The notes under the pieces were generated by a model that was not told the DNA's origin, made no database searches, and saw only the letters and a program-made list of their open reading frames with translations. Both the position numbers and the translations under genes were made by a program. DNA of 64,000 nucleotides from Symbiodinium sp. CCMP2592. Taxonomy: Eukaryota; Sar; Dinophyceae; Suessiales; Symbiodiniaceae. The stretch is taken from NCBI GenBank assembly GCA_905221615.1, contig CAJNDT010000313.1:1-64000 (forward strand), in the 5' to 3' direction. Numbering within the stretch: the first letter of the stretch is position 1; every line of letters starts with the position of its first letter. Below are positions 42,413-53,450 of this stretch, in pieces.

Positions 42413-42440
42413 TAAAATTAGGTAAACAGCAGGGTCAGGG
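42413..42440 (-). repeat. Right terminal inverted repeat
   Basis: Reverse complement reads CCCTGACC then CTGCTGTTTACCTAATTTTA, matching the left end over 28 bp with two mismatches. Helicase coding sequence resumes immediately to the right. Confidence 0.8.
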
Positions 42441-45400
42441 GAGGCAGGGACACGAGGCGCACCTCTCCGGCTATCGCTGGCACGCATATGCTGCTGCTCA
42501 CGCAAGGCTCTGGTGCCCTCCAGCTGAGATACCGCTCCTACAATGAAGTGAAGGAGTTCCTCAAACACGCGCATGTCATTGTCATTGACGAGGGACAGCA
42601 GGAGGGCCTCCCAGCGCCTGCCGCGATTTTGGCCAATGCGAGTCGCCAGCTCGTCATCCGTACCGGAGATCCGCGGCAACCCACGGGTGGGGGCAAAGGT
42701 GAAGTGCAGCTCAATACCCTGGCGCGCCTCACTGCGAAGCCGGTCGGAATTCGCGGCCTTGTCAAGCTGGCCCCTCCACCTTATCCCCCGAGACGCATGC
42801 CTCAAGCACTCCGTGGCTTGGTACAGTCCACCTCGCCAGAGGGGCCGCTCCATACAGTCCATTGGTCTAGCCTTGGACACCGCTATGATGGCCATCATGG
42901 AACAGAGCCCCCGCCCGGCACCACATTGACCATTTGCTCGGCTATCTCGGAATGTCTTTTTGCTTCGAGCACCCCTGCAGAGGTGGGGCTTGTCGAAGAT
43001 CTTTGTGACGCCCGGGGATGCTGCGTGAACTATCAGGGAGCGAAATACTTCGTTCCCTATTCCGGCATTGTGCGTGTCGGCGATGTGCCTTGCCCGCGCC
43101 CAAGCCTTCCCCGGCAGCCATCGCTGTGGATTTCCTCCATCAGTCACGCTTCTGTGCTATCTCAATCGCCTGTCGGCAGTCGGAGCAATACTTGCTCCGG
43201 CTAGTTCAGCCCTGCAAGCAGAAGGGCTCGCGCCAATCAACGGCGTGTGCTTGAACCTCGCTTTGGTCGCCTCCACGCGTCTGCTCGCTGATCTGTACTT
43301 GGTGATGACGGCAATTCGATATCCGCAGTCCAATCTGCTGCTTCCGGAGACTGCCTCCTCGCCCTACCCGATCACCATTGGGGAGCTAGCTGCAGACACT
43401 CCGGCGCGGCAGGCGCAGCGGGTTGCGGCGGATGGCATGCATCAATTGGGAGTCTACTTCGTTAGACTCCCCAGGCAGGCCTCTCCTACTGCTCAAAGAG
43501 GCCTGGTGGTCGAGTGGTTTTGTGTCCTCCTGGTGCTGGCTTACAATCTGTGTGGGCACCGCATCGCGGTGCAGGCCGGACGGAAAATCACCGTCGTCAC
43601 GCCAACCACCAGGGTGTTTGAACTATTGAAGCATGGATTGGGATTGAGCAACCCGCGCCCGGCCTAATGCAGATACCGGTGCCGCGCACCGGGTGGTTGC
43701 TGAGGGTACGTCGTTCTCGGCTTTCATTGCGCAGTACTTACCCAGCCTCCCCCAGCCCCGCAGGTTGACGTCCGAAGCACAGGCGAAAGCTTTGTACGAG
43801 TTTTTCTTTGGTCACCGTCATGAACTAGGTGTCTTCGTTGACCTTTTCACCACTACGGTGTGTGCCGGCACCACGGGGGCTGTGGACATCTGCTTAGTCG
43901 ACAAGGCTAGGACGCCCACCAGAGGCTCACGGCAGGCAGTACGCGGCCCACGGGCCCTCTTATCATCGCGGCTCCATCCCATTGGTGGGGCATCCTTGCG
44001 GCCCTCGAGCTCCACGCTTCACTCCACCAAACTCTCATCCGTTGGGAGGACCTCTACCGAACTTACGGCTTGGCGCGCCTGGGATCGCAGTCCCCGCCGC
44101 GCGAGGATAAGGACACGGCCAAGGAGTTTTACCAGCGGTGGTCTGTCAACCGAATACCGCCATTATGCGGTGCTTGCGCACTAGTGGCTGTTAGCGGTTT
44201 GCCTGAATACCCGGCGCAGTTGCTCCTGAGGGGCATGGATTTCGAACACAGTGGCCCCGATGGCCAGCCTACACGAGTCCGCCCCTTTTACCCCGTGCTT
44301 GACACCAAGACTCCCATTTGCGGACTGCTGGAATTTACGGACCCGCCACGCTTCAGCCTCCAACGTTTGCGCGCACACAAGGGGCAGGGCCTGCAGCCGC
44401 CCAAGTGCGCCTATGCCGCCTTCCGTTCCCCGCATCATCGGTCGTTGATCGGAGCGCACGTCATGATTGACACAAGCACAACCGTGTGCCGGGGTCAGGG
44501 GGAGGCTGGAGGGGTGCTAGCTGCCTCGGTCCCTGGTGTGTTCTATCTTTACTCCATTGCTTCTGACACGGTCGACACTGCATTGCTAGGGAGACTCCAG
44601 CACTTTGTGTCGACGCTGTTGAAAAAAATCCGTCTACCGGACGTCCGTCTCCCACCTTCTGCCACCACAAGTCTCCCCCGCGCTCTCTATGACACCGATG
44701 GGGTGGCTTCACCCGACTCGGAGGACTGTGTGCCTACTAACGACGATCCTGGCCTGACGGCCGAGCTTCGCAGTCAAAGCTGCGCTGCGTCTGTCCCCAA
44801 GGCGCCTACCACTGAATGGAACCAGCGTGTGGGTACGTTGTGTTAGACGCCGTTGATGCACCGCCCGACCGTCTGGTGCCGGGGGTGGATGCAATCCCCA
44901 GCAAGACTGTGCCGCCGGAGGAGGAAGATGACTTTGGAGAGCAGCATGCGATTCTGCGCAACTTCCAAGCCAGAGGCAAGCAACAGGAGTTCATCGACGG
45001 GTCAGCTAGTCTAACGGCTCTGCGGGATCTTCTCCCCAACGGCGAAGACTGTCTCTCATTGTTGCAGTTACCGTTGTCGTTGCCTGCATGTGAAGTAAAA
45101 ATCAGCCCGCAGAACTTCGGAGCGCGTGTGGTTGACTTTGCTGATCGTGCGCTCATGCTGCGGCAGTGTACGGCCAGTGAGGCTTTCCGGGTGTGCCTCA
45201 CGCCGATATTGGCAGTTTCCATAGCCCTTGCTCAGTTTTGCGACCCCGTGTTACGGCTCTTCAGGCCGCGTCTTTGATCTGTCGTGGTATGAGTTGGCAC
45301 GCCCGGAAACATGGTGGTGGTTGTTATTAGACGAACTGGATGGGCTCAGGTTCTCGCTTCCCAATGCTACGGCTGGTATCAAGTCCCCTGTACGCGATGG

Positions 45401-46372
45401 GAGCCTTATCCAAATGTCTCTCGCGCCCCGGAAGGAGCCCACCGAGACCGGCAAACGCCACAGAGGTACTGGCTCCGACGCCCCTCTTGCAAATTGTCCG
45501 TGTTGCGCCCGTCACACACAATGGCACGCAGTTCGTTGAACTCAGGGTCAAGGTAGAAGTGCCGACATCGTTGGTGGGCAAGCCCCAAATTGCGATTGCT
45601 GCCCGCATGATGGAAAGCTTCCACCGAGGAATTCTTCCTGCAAGGCGCGGCGATTTCGACCCGCAAATGTTCTCCTACCCTGGCGTATGTAGGGGCACCT
45701 TTCGCCTCCTGCTGCCCTTAGACGATGCCTCTTTGGGATTGCGGGCGCAGCCCACTCTCCCACTTCAGTCCGCTGGGCTTTTACACGGTGCACTGTGTCG
45801 ACTTCGCACAGCAGCCATTACACTGGGCTGGGATCTTGGTGCGGTTGTGGGTTGTGGTGTTTTGGTTGCGCGGCCCTCAAAAAATGGATAGTGATGGCAA
45901 TGACATACAGCGTCTGCTGGATCGATGGCCTTCGACCTAGGAGCTAGAGCTTCGATTACTGCCTTGGTTAACCACGTGTCCATACCTGTCGACATACGTC
46001 GACGGTTCTTACCATCTCCTTGCCATGGAATTTGGACTTGTGGATTTTGCCGTGCACGATCGGGACACAACAGTACCTCGGGGCTGTCCGTTGTTCGACG
46101 GAACTAGAACGGCGGCCGGAGCCTTGGATTTGGGCTCCACCGATGGTTCTGGACAGCTTTGGGCGACGGCCCACTGTTGTCGTGGAACGATCGCTGAGGA
46201 CCCGTAGTTGTTGCTGAACGGCTAACGCAGGTAAAGCCTGTGCGCCGCAGCTAGTTTTGTCCTCTTAATTAGACTGTTTCGCCGCTGTCTTTTCGTTTGT
46301 TTGTTGGTTTGTTTGTTTGTTGGGACCGAGAGCTACAGCTGTAGTCGACGAGGCCCGCATACGCCAAAAAAA
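42441..46372 (+). pseudogene. SF1 helicase-like gene, 3' half with A-tail
   Basis: Continues the gene interrupted at 18,997. Frame 42488-43204 has HAHVIVIDEGQQEGLPAPA (motif II, DExxQ) and RQLVIRTGDPRQPTGG (motif III). Frame 43068-43667 ends in GRKITVVTPTTRVFELL (motif IV-like). Frames 43693-44184 and 44070-44846 have TTTVCAGTTGAVDICLVDKA (motif V-like) and further conserved-looking sequence. Later frames (44816-45891) are degenerate. Frameshifts separate all these parts. The 3' end finishes ACGCC plus seven A residues at 46,366-46,372, the same end as the truncated copy at 3914-4260. This suggests the copy arose by retroposition of an mRNA-like template. Confidence 0.6.
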
Positions 46373-48167
46373 CTATAGTTTGTAGTTGAACCCTTTGTCC
46401 AATTGTAGAGATCAGATAAAGCGGTAGCCACGACGGGATTGAACACACGGCAGGCTCGAACTTGATTGCTCTGAATTGCACGTGCCGCGCTTGGCTGCCC
46501 AAACTCTTCACGATTTAGTAAGAATTTAGTGTTATAACTGTTGCGGGTTTCAATGTCTGGCCGCAAGTGGGCGCAATGAATTGTTTTTCTGCCGATGCCA
46601 CGTGCTGCCACTGCATTGCTGCGGCAAAGAAACAATTGCAATTTATTGCGCCCGCCAACACGGACTAGGCTGTTTACTGCAAGTGCCGCGCCTGACGTTG
46701 AGAAGCCTGAAAAGTCACTGTCCAGCCAGAGTAGCTGGCCAAACCCACTGGCAGGTCAGCCGCGAAGGAGTTTAAGCCGGCCGGCAGTGGATGCAGCAAG
46801 CACGGACCTGCCTTGTGCCCGGCCGTGCAAGGTTCCAATTCCACAAAGTCTGGTTAAGTTGCCATTGAGTTGTTGTCCAGGGGCTGGCGGGCGCAATGAA
46901 TTGCAATTGTTGCTTTGCCGCAGCAATGCAGCACGTGGCTCGGTTTGGGCAAGTGCCGCCAGTCAGTGGACTTGGACTTGGTTTTGGTTGTTTGGGGCTG
47001 CAAGTGTGCTGCTTCAAGTGTTGTGCCGGGCCGTGTGGGCATGACGATTCACCTTCCGCGTCAAACGCAGTCGCGAACAAGGCTGTAGTTTCTAGTTAAA
47101 CCCTTTGTCCGATTGTAGGATCAGTTGAAGCGGCAGCCAGACGCAAGTCTATATGCCCTGCTGCTTTTCTGTGAAATTCAGAACACCCATGGCCCTGGGA
47201 GCTGCCGCAAAACCCTATGATGGCGTGGGTGTCATTCCCTTCCTTGTGTGTTGCAGGCGTCTCATCCCGAAGAGGAGTGTTGCAAAAGCAGCTTGCCACA
47301 TAGCGAAGCTAAAGCCTTAGAGTGGCCTCGATGTTACACGTGCAGGGCCAATTAGTCTTGATGAGTCCCGCAGCGCTGCTGCTTGCTTGCGACTCTCAAA
47401 CCTGGGAATTTAGTGTTATGACTGTTGCTGGGTTTCGATGTCTGGCCGCAAGTGGGCGCAATGAATCGTGGAGTCGGACTTGGCCTTGGACTTGGTTGTT
47501 GGGGCTGCGAGTGTGCTGTTGTGCCGGGCCGTGTCAAAAGTCTGGCGGCGCGCCATCAGATTCCGGCGGCGGCAGAAAAACAATTCATTGCGCCCACTTG
47601 CGGCCAGACATCGAAACCCGCAACAGTTATAACACTGAATTCTTACTGAATCGTGAAGGGTTCGGGTAGCCGAGCGCGGCACGTGCAATCAAAAGCCATT
47701 ATGTCCTAGTCTGCTTTGAAGTTTTGAGAGTCATCGCTGCGGGGCTTATCAAGATGATTGGCCCTGCACGTGTAGCTTCAAAGCCGGGCTTTAGTTGCGC
47801 TATGTGGCAAGCTGCCTTTACAACACTCCCCTTTGCGATGAGACACGTGCCGCGAGCGAGAACAGCAAGCCAATCTCGAAACACGTGACACACAAAGAAT
47901 CGCGGGGGATGACGCCCATGCCGGCACAGAGCTTTTGCGGCAGCTTGCTGCGCCGGAGTTCAAGCTGCAGCTGCCTGGCGCCTTTTCCAAAGGCCACCCT
48001 GGAGACGGGAATCTTAAACTTTGCTCCTGCCGTTTCGTGTTGGCCCAGCCACGACAACTGATGCCGGGCCAGAAGGTCGCCCCATGCGCGGGGTGTTCTG
48101 AGTTTCACAGAAAAGCAGCCGGGCAAAAAGCTGTTGTGGCTGGACAAAGGGTTTAACTAGAAACTAC
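46373..48167. mobile_element. Nested fold-back (long-TIR) elements
   Basis: A perfect 26-bp inverted repeat starting GTAGTTTCTAGTTAAACCC bounds 47085-47110 and 48142-48167. Behind it the arms stay homologous for several hundred bases. Shared landmarks include GCTGCTTTTCTGTGAAA, GGAGTGTTG.AAA.GCAGC, CACGTGCAGGGCCAAT and the block at 47,405-47,466 (inverted at 47,575-47,690). A further arm-like copy starts at about 46,376, and an additional inverted pair lies at 46,609-46,661 and 46,885-46,945. No transposase is encoded, so these are non-autonomous. Confidence 0.75.
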
Positions 48168-48524
48168 TGGAAAGAACCGGTGCTTTGTAAACATTATGCA
48201 ATGTAGCAGTACGTTTATAATAAGTAACATGCAAAATGGTTGTATGTAAAATGCAAACCACTTTTAAGTGTGAAAAACAAATACAACTGCTAAGAGGCTA
48301 AGCTGAGTGTTTACATAAGTGGTGTAAGTATGTTAAACATTTACAAAGCTTAGGGAGTTTAGCTAAACTTTAGCTCTGTTAACATAACTTTTTTAAGTAC
48401 AATTCTTATATAGGGATATCACTATGTTGGACACGTAGATCACACTATAAAGAGGGGTGCAGGGTTTGTGTTTGAAGGGTGTTCCGGGCTCATGCGGGGG
48501 GGAGGGGGGCAGGGCGGACAATAA

Positions 48525-50381
48525 ATGCAACTTCTTGCCATGCAGCCCTTTTTTCCAGAGAAGTTTAGAGAGATAAAGCCTACCTGGGCTACGGCCGTGG
48601 AAATAGTTTTGAAGAAAGATGCTCCGGCTTTGGAAAGATGGACGGAGATCGAAGATATTTTGCTGAAGAGCAGGAAGTGCTACAAGCAGCTGCTGCAAGA
48701 GCACCTGGCTCGTGCACCCGTCGAATCGCGCAGGGCTAGGATTGAATGGAAGCCAGGTGCATAAAACCGGAGCACAAGTACAGAGCGTAGGCTTCAGCTC
48801 CATGGAGTTGAGGCGAAGTGTTTGCATGGAGATCAGTATAGACAAGATCATCTCTGCGAATGCCTTGAGCTTCAAACAGGCGACAAGTGGAGTTGAATCA
48901 TGGCCTTCCGGCTGAGGTCAGAGGCGATGAATGGTTCATGTGCTCGGCCTGCAGCCACTTTACGGCATTCTGCCGTGCCTGCAGCGCAGACTGTCCGTGC
49001 GCGGACTAACCGAGTGTATCGGACAATGGGAAGCTGAGTGTGCAGCGATTGTCTATGGACTTTCGGCAGGCCGTGGAGAATGGCTGGGAATGGCTCTTGC
49101 TGGCAGCAGAGGTAGATGCAGTTCTGCCCTCGCGTGCCTCCTTCGTTCAAGAAGTCATGAATGCAGCCCAAGGAGTTGCAAGAACGGAAGGCGAGCTTGA
49201 ACTCGCCATGGCGATGGTGACTCGTGCAAAGCTGCTCGAAGCCCAAGGCCTGTCCATCGACTGGGACGATATGCAAATAGTGACGTGGCAGCTACAGTGC
49301 CCGATGCCTCTCCACAGACCGCGGCCGCATGCGGCTTGTTCTGTCGGTTTTATGCCGGAGGCACGGAAGCGCCCCTGCTGAAATTCCTGCACGATTTCAG
49401 CCTGCAGTACGGGGCGAGCAAGAGCTTGAAATTCGCACGCCAAGAGCGTTCGCATGCCATGATTCGGGCTGCTATGATCGCGACAAACTTGACAGCGACC
49501 AAGGTTGTGGACAAAGTGGCCAGGCTCCAGACGAAGGCCGACCTGACCCGCTTGACTTCGAAGCCCCTGGAGGAGTCAGTGCGGGACTGGGAAGAGATGC
49601 TGCACAGGGCATCTCACTGCGACGACAGATGCGCCGAGACGTGCCAAGGCAGTGGAGAGATTCGGCCGCCTCAGCTGCGATCCATCGTTGATCTGCTGAG
49701 CATGACCAGCAGCGTTTGCGTGAACCTGCTTCAGCTAGCTATGTTCATCACCATACCCGTAAATGCCAGGCTGTGCTGGGAAGCTGCTGCCTTGCCGCTA
49801 CAGCCTGCGAATGGTCGTTTTCGCTTTGGCTACGTCTCGACGCGACCTTTGATTCGATGGGTTTTGCAGACTTCGAAGTTTTTTTGCCAGAGCATGTGCG
49901 GGGTATATACGTTGGCGCCAGGGAGGTCCGAGGAGAGAGGCGGTCGTTTTGTTGTAGAATAGACAACGTTTCGAAGCAATCTGGTGATGTGCAAAAAAGA
50001 AAAAGTGGGCCAGAAGGTCTGGAGTTCGGCAGCTTGGCCGAGGTGCTGGAGTTGTACGAAACCGAGATGGGTGTGAAGAGTGGCTCTGCAGTTGCTGCTG
50101 CGGCAACTTCCACAGCTGCGTCCTCCGGCGATGCCGTTGCAGGAGATGCAAGACCCAGCCTCCTGATGAAGCTGCAGGGCTTCGCCGAGGGAAGGATGTA
50201 CAAAGGCAAGCAGAAGTATGGCGAAGTCTGGCCTTGGAAGCTTGAGAAGATCACCCAGAGCCACGGCTCTTTCTCCCTGGCCTGCCCAGTGAGCTCAGCA
50301 GAGCCTCCTCCTGCTAGGAATCCTAGGTTGCCTAGAAGCCAGCCCTCCAAACGGAGGAAGTATGCTGCCGACGTGGACTGA
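48525..50381 (+). pseudogene. Unrecognised plus-strand coding fragments
   Basis: Protein-like pieces occur in changing frames: a Cys-rich WFMCSACSHFTAFCRAC near 48,925; LSMDFRQAVENGWEWLLLAA near 49,050; LLKFLHDFSLQYGASKSL and ATNLTATKVVDKVARLQTKA near 49,370-49,550; and a basic C-terminus ending at a stop at 50,379-50,381 (frame 49716-50381, RNPRLPRSQPSKRRKYAADVD region). Composition and the helical blocks look like a decayed gene of a multi-copy dinoflagellate family. I cannot name it. Intron boundaries were not resolved, so a spliced gene is also possible. Confidence 0.4.
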
Positions 50382-51600
50382 ATGCGCACATCCTGCTTGC
50401 AGTTGCGTTAAAACCTTGCCTGTTGCTCTGTCCAGGGATGTGTTTGCTTCATATAGTCCATAGCATGCACGTGTGCTCGAGCTTTGCAGTTCCGGTGTTT
50501 GCAGCTGCTTGGCTCCTGCAGGGAGCCTCCGTGCACGGGCGGGCCGAAATACGAGGCCGGAGAGGTAGACACGGGACAAATAAACAAGTTTGTTATTTAT
50601 ATATATCTATATCCTAAAATATAGACGAGGCAGAATGGTGGACAAAGGTTCGCTACTGTCCCAAACGGGAGACCACGGTTTCCTGCACAGGTGCAAGCAG
50701 ACTACGGTTTGCTTGCCACCAATGCATGCAAGCAGACCACGCTTTGTTATAGCGTGCATGGTGATGAGCCACGAAGGAGACCACGGTTTCCGATGTGCTA
50801 CACACACAGAATATATAGATATATATGTGGGGGGGTCTGTGTACGTATACCCCTGCATATATGTTCCCCTGCACCTGGCCAGGCGAAGTCGTCGTTGGCC
50901 ATGCCCTCGCCACGGGAGCGGCAGAGAAGTCGGAGGAGCAGCCCCTCCCAAAACAGAGAGGAAAGGAAAAAACAAAGAGAGGAAAGCGAGAGAAGTATGG
51001 CCAGGGCCAGAGAAGGAGCGACGTCTCCGTCTGAGAATGGGGAGGAGACCGAAGAAAGCTTGGGGAAGGACGTGAAGGGGCAAGTCGTCGGAGCAGCCGG
51101 AGGCGGCGAGGGAGGAGAAAGAGCAGAAGAATCCTGAGCCTGCGGGCTCAAAGGAGGAGGAGGAGGAAGCTAGACCCTACACCATCTGGAAGAGGGAGAT
51201 GGGAGAAAGGAGGAGGAAAAAGAGAAGTCCAAGGACAAGGAGAGGAAGAAGGATACGGATAAGGAGGAGGAAAAAAGGATGAAAAAAACGGAGAAGGATA
51301 GAAGAAAAGAGAAGAAGTATGAAAAAAAAGATGAGAAGGATAGGGAGAAGAAGTCCAAGGACAAGGAGAAGAAGGAGAAAAAGGAGGAAAAGGAGGAGGA
51401 AGGAAAAAAGAAAGGAGCCCCGAGAAGTCGTGGATCAAGTGCTCCGCGTCCTGGAGAAAGATCCAAGACATTCCCGCCTCCCGGCGGCAGCACAAGCTCT
51501 CGGTGTACCACCGGAGTTGGAAGTATGTGAGCCAAGGCATGTTTAAAACCGAAGCAGCTGCTCGTGCGGCGCTTTGCCGAGAAGGGTGCTAGGGTCACTT
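50382..51600 (+). other. Purine-rich stretch with Lys/Glu-rich frame
   Basis: 50,382-51,180 has no recognised gene. 51,180-51,420 is GGAGAAGAAGGA-type purine-rich DNA whose plus frame reads KDKEKKEKKEEK. In another frame it is followed by HRSWKYVSQGMFKTEAAARAALC, which ends at a stop near 51,590. The last piece might be genuine protein, but the purine tract alone would create an open frame. Confidence 0.35.
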
Positions 51601-51684
51601 AGCCAACCCTTTTTACGGTCACTTGGCCAATCGGAAACCGTATCATGTTTCAAGTCACTTAGCAAAGCCCGTGCGGTCACTTAG

Positions 51685-51800
51685 CCAACCCTAGGGTTTA
51701 GGGTTTAGGCTTGCGGGTTTAGGGTTTAGGGGTTTAGGGTTGAGGGTTTAGGGGTTTAGGGTTTAGGGTTTAGGGGTTTAGGGTTTAGGGTTTAGGGTGT
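51685..51800. repeat. Interstitial TTTAGGG telomere-like repeat
   Basis: About a dozen imperfect TTTAGGG/TTTAGGGG units in a row, the longest such run in the window. It is flanked on both sides by other sequence, so it is interstitial and not a chromosome end. Confidence 0.9.
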
Positions 51801-52129
51801 GTATGCGCCTTTTACTTTAGGAATAAGGGGCGCACCCGCTAATCGCGCGCTTGCGTCAGCATGTAGTCCCGCCCCAACCACCCCAACTATTCTCAATTAG
51901 GGTTTAGGGTTCACCCCCCAAACCCCCCTCAAGGGGGGCTTTCTTACTTTCTGCTTCCTTTCGCAGCTTGACATGTAAACAATAATATTTCTCCAGAAAT
52001 CACAACAGAAATGGTTTCTGTCGTCCTCGCGGCCTGTGCCGGCCGCTCGACGTAAAGCCAGGGTTTCCAACAAACAGCTTGCATCTTGCGCCCTGTAACT
52101 GTAAGGAGTGCTCGAAGTGTGAACAAGGT

Positions 52130-52408
52130 AGGGCAGGGCAAGGAGGAGGTCAGGAACCAGGCGAGAGCAGGGAGGAAGGACAGGCAGAAGGAGGCAGGAG
52201 GCAGGGCAGGGCAGGGCAGGGCAGGACAGGGCAGGGCAGGCAGGGCAGCAGGGCAGGGCAAGGGCAGGGCAGGGCAGGGCAGGGCAGGGCAGGCAGGGCA
52301 GCACAGGGCAGGAGGGCGGGCAGGACAGGGCAGGGCAGGGCAGGACAGGACAGGGCAGGGCAGGGCAGGGCAGGGCAGGGCAGGGCAGGGCAGGGCAGGG
52401 CAGGGCCA
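52130..52408. repeat. AGGGC pentanucleotide minisatellite
   Basis: Nearly continuous GGGCA units (variants GGACA, GGCAGCA) from about 52,195 to 52,408. Frames across it give Gln-Gly-Arg-Ala or Pro-Cys-Leu repeats and are artefacts of the period-5 repeat. Confidence 0.9.
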
Positions 52409-53280
52409 TGTCGGGTCACAGCAAGGTTGCGCCGCTGATCACTCTCAGCGCCGGGCTCAAAGCCGTAAACTGTAAACATTCATTCCCTTGGAAAAGAAAG
52501 AGCGAAGCTTGGTCACTGCTCACCCGACAGCGAAGAAGAAATTACGCGCTGCAGGCAACCGTTCGTCGCAGCAAAGCTCACTCATTCACACTCACTGACT
52601 CACGTACTAAAAGCTGGCAGAGCTTAGTCACTGCTCAACAGATACTCGCTGCTGGGGCAACAGTTCAACACCAGAGAGGCGACAGCGAAGCTCACTGACC
52701 GCTGATCACTCTCAGTGCCGGGCTCAATGCGCGTTAAAACATTCGTGCCATCGAACGAGAAACGACAAGGCTTACTTACTGCGATTCAAAAAGATGCCGT
52801 GCTACTGTCCTGCGCAAGTTCAAACATCTACATTCTGCGGTCATGCCAGCTCTCCCGGAATGTACGGCGACTTAGCAGCTGGAGGAATTTCTCTTGGCAG
52901 GAAACAGACGGAAAAAACAAGCTTGACACAGAAGGTGACAGTCTTCCCGCACAACAGTCTGCAGTTGCCAAATGCAGGAAACTTCCTTTGTTGTCCGCAG
53001 AAACAGTCTCTGCGAGAAGTCATTCATCTCAGCATTCAATCATAACTGTGTTTTTGTGCCAATAGGCTGGCCAGTTTTTTGCAGGAAACAGGAGGCTTCC
53101 ATTGCAGGCTCTGAGAAGGGACAGCCATGGAAGATGACGGCGAGAGAGAGAGAAAATTTCAGTGTCTTGCAATCTGGACGCAAAACCAAACAGAAAAAAT
53201 TATGCGCATTGGTTCGAGACATCGTCATGTGTCTGTCAAATGTGTGAAAAGGCAACAAGATTGTGTTTATGTGTTTTTCT
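52409..53280. other. No recognisable gene
   Basis: Open frames are short and overlap on both strands. GCTCACTGA/GTCACTGCTCA words recur loosely at 52,510-52,690. No motif. Confidence 0.35.
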
Positions 53281-53284
53281 GTGG

Positions 53285-53385
53285 GTGTTGCAGTTCTGTG
53301 CTGTGTGCGTGTGCGTGTGCTGTGTACTGTGTGCGTGTGCTGTGTGCGTGTTCCGTTGTGTGTGTGTGTGTGTTGTGCGTTTGCA

Positions 53386-53421
<36 letters not shown>

Positions 53422-53450
53422 TGCGTGTGTGTGTGTGTGTGGTCAAATAT
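53285..53450. repeat. TG-rich (GTGTGC)n tract
   Basis: Imperfect GTGTGC/GTGTGT repeat. The Cys/Val-rich plus frame and Thr/His-rich minus frame across it are repeat translations. Confidence 0.85.

Larger units (their letters stand above)
18998..42440. mobile_element. Large TIR element (23.4 kb) inserted in the helicase-like gene
   Basis: Ends carry CTGCTGTTTACCTAATTTTA at 19,006-19,025 and its exact reverse complement at 42,413-42,432. With the outer 8 bp the repeat is 28 bp with two mismatches. Subterminal DNA at both ends is rich in TTTAC/GTAAA words. The outside sequences are the two halves of one helicase gene, in the same orientation. Inside, four intron-containing genes all run on the minus strand: D (41.7-40.2), C (38.9-36.2), B (33.7-31.25) and A (30.5-19.46 kb). 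Gene A resembles a DDE transposase and ends about 430 bp from the left TIR. Subtracting the nested retrotransposon leaves 14.7 kb. No clean target-site duplication was found. The flanks GATACGCGA and GACACGAGG are only 6/9 alike. Confidence 0.7.

Noticed and set aside
18988..42450. 9-bp target-site duplication (GATACGCGA / GACACGAGG)
   Set aside because: Only six of nine positions agree, and the placement does not coincide with the TIR ends. I do not claim a duplication.
51685..51800. Telomere
   Set aside because: The TTTAGGG run is short, imperfect and flanked by unrelated DNA on both sides, so it is interstitial.
51897..52479. Frames with Pro-Cys-Leu or Gln-Gly-Arg-Ala repeats
   Set aside because: A period-5 repeat is open in all frames. 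No non-repeat protein sequence is attached.
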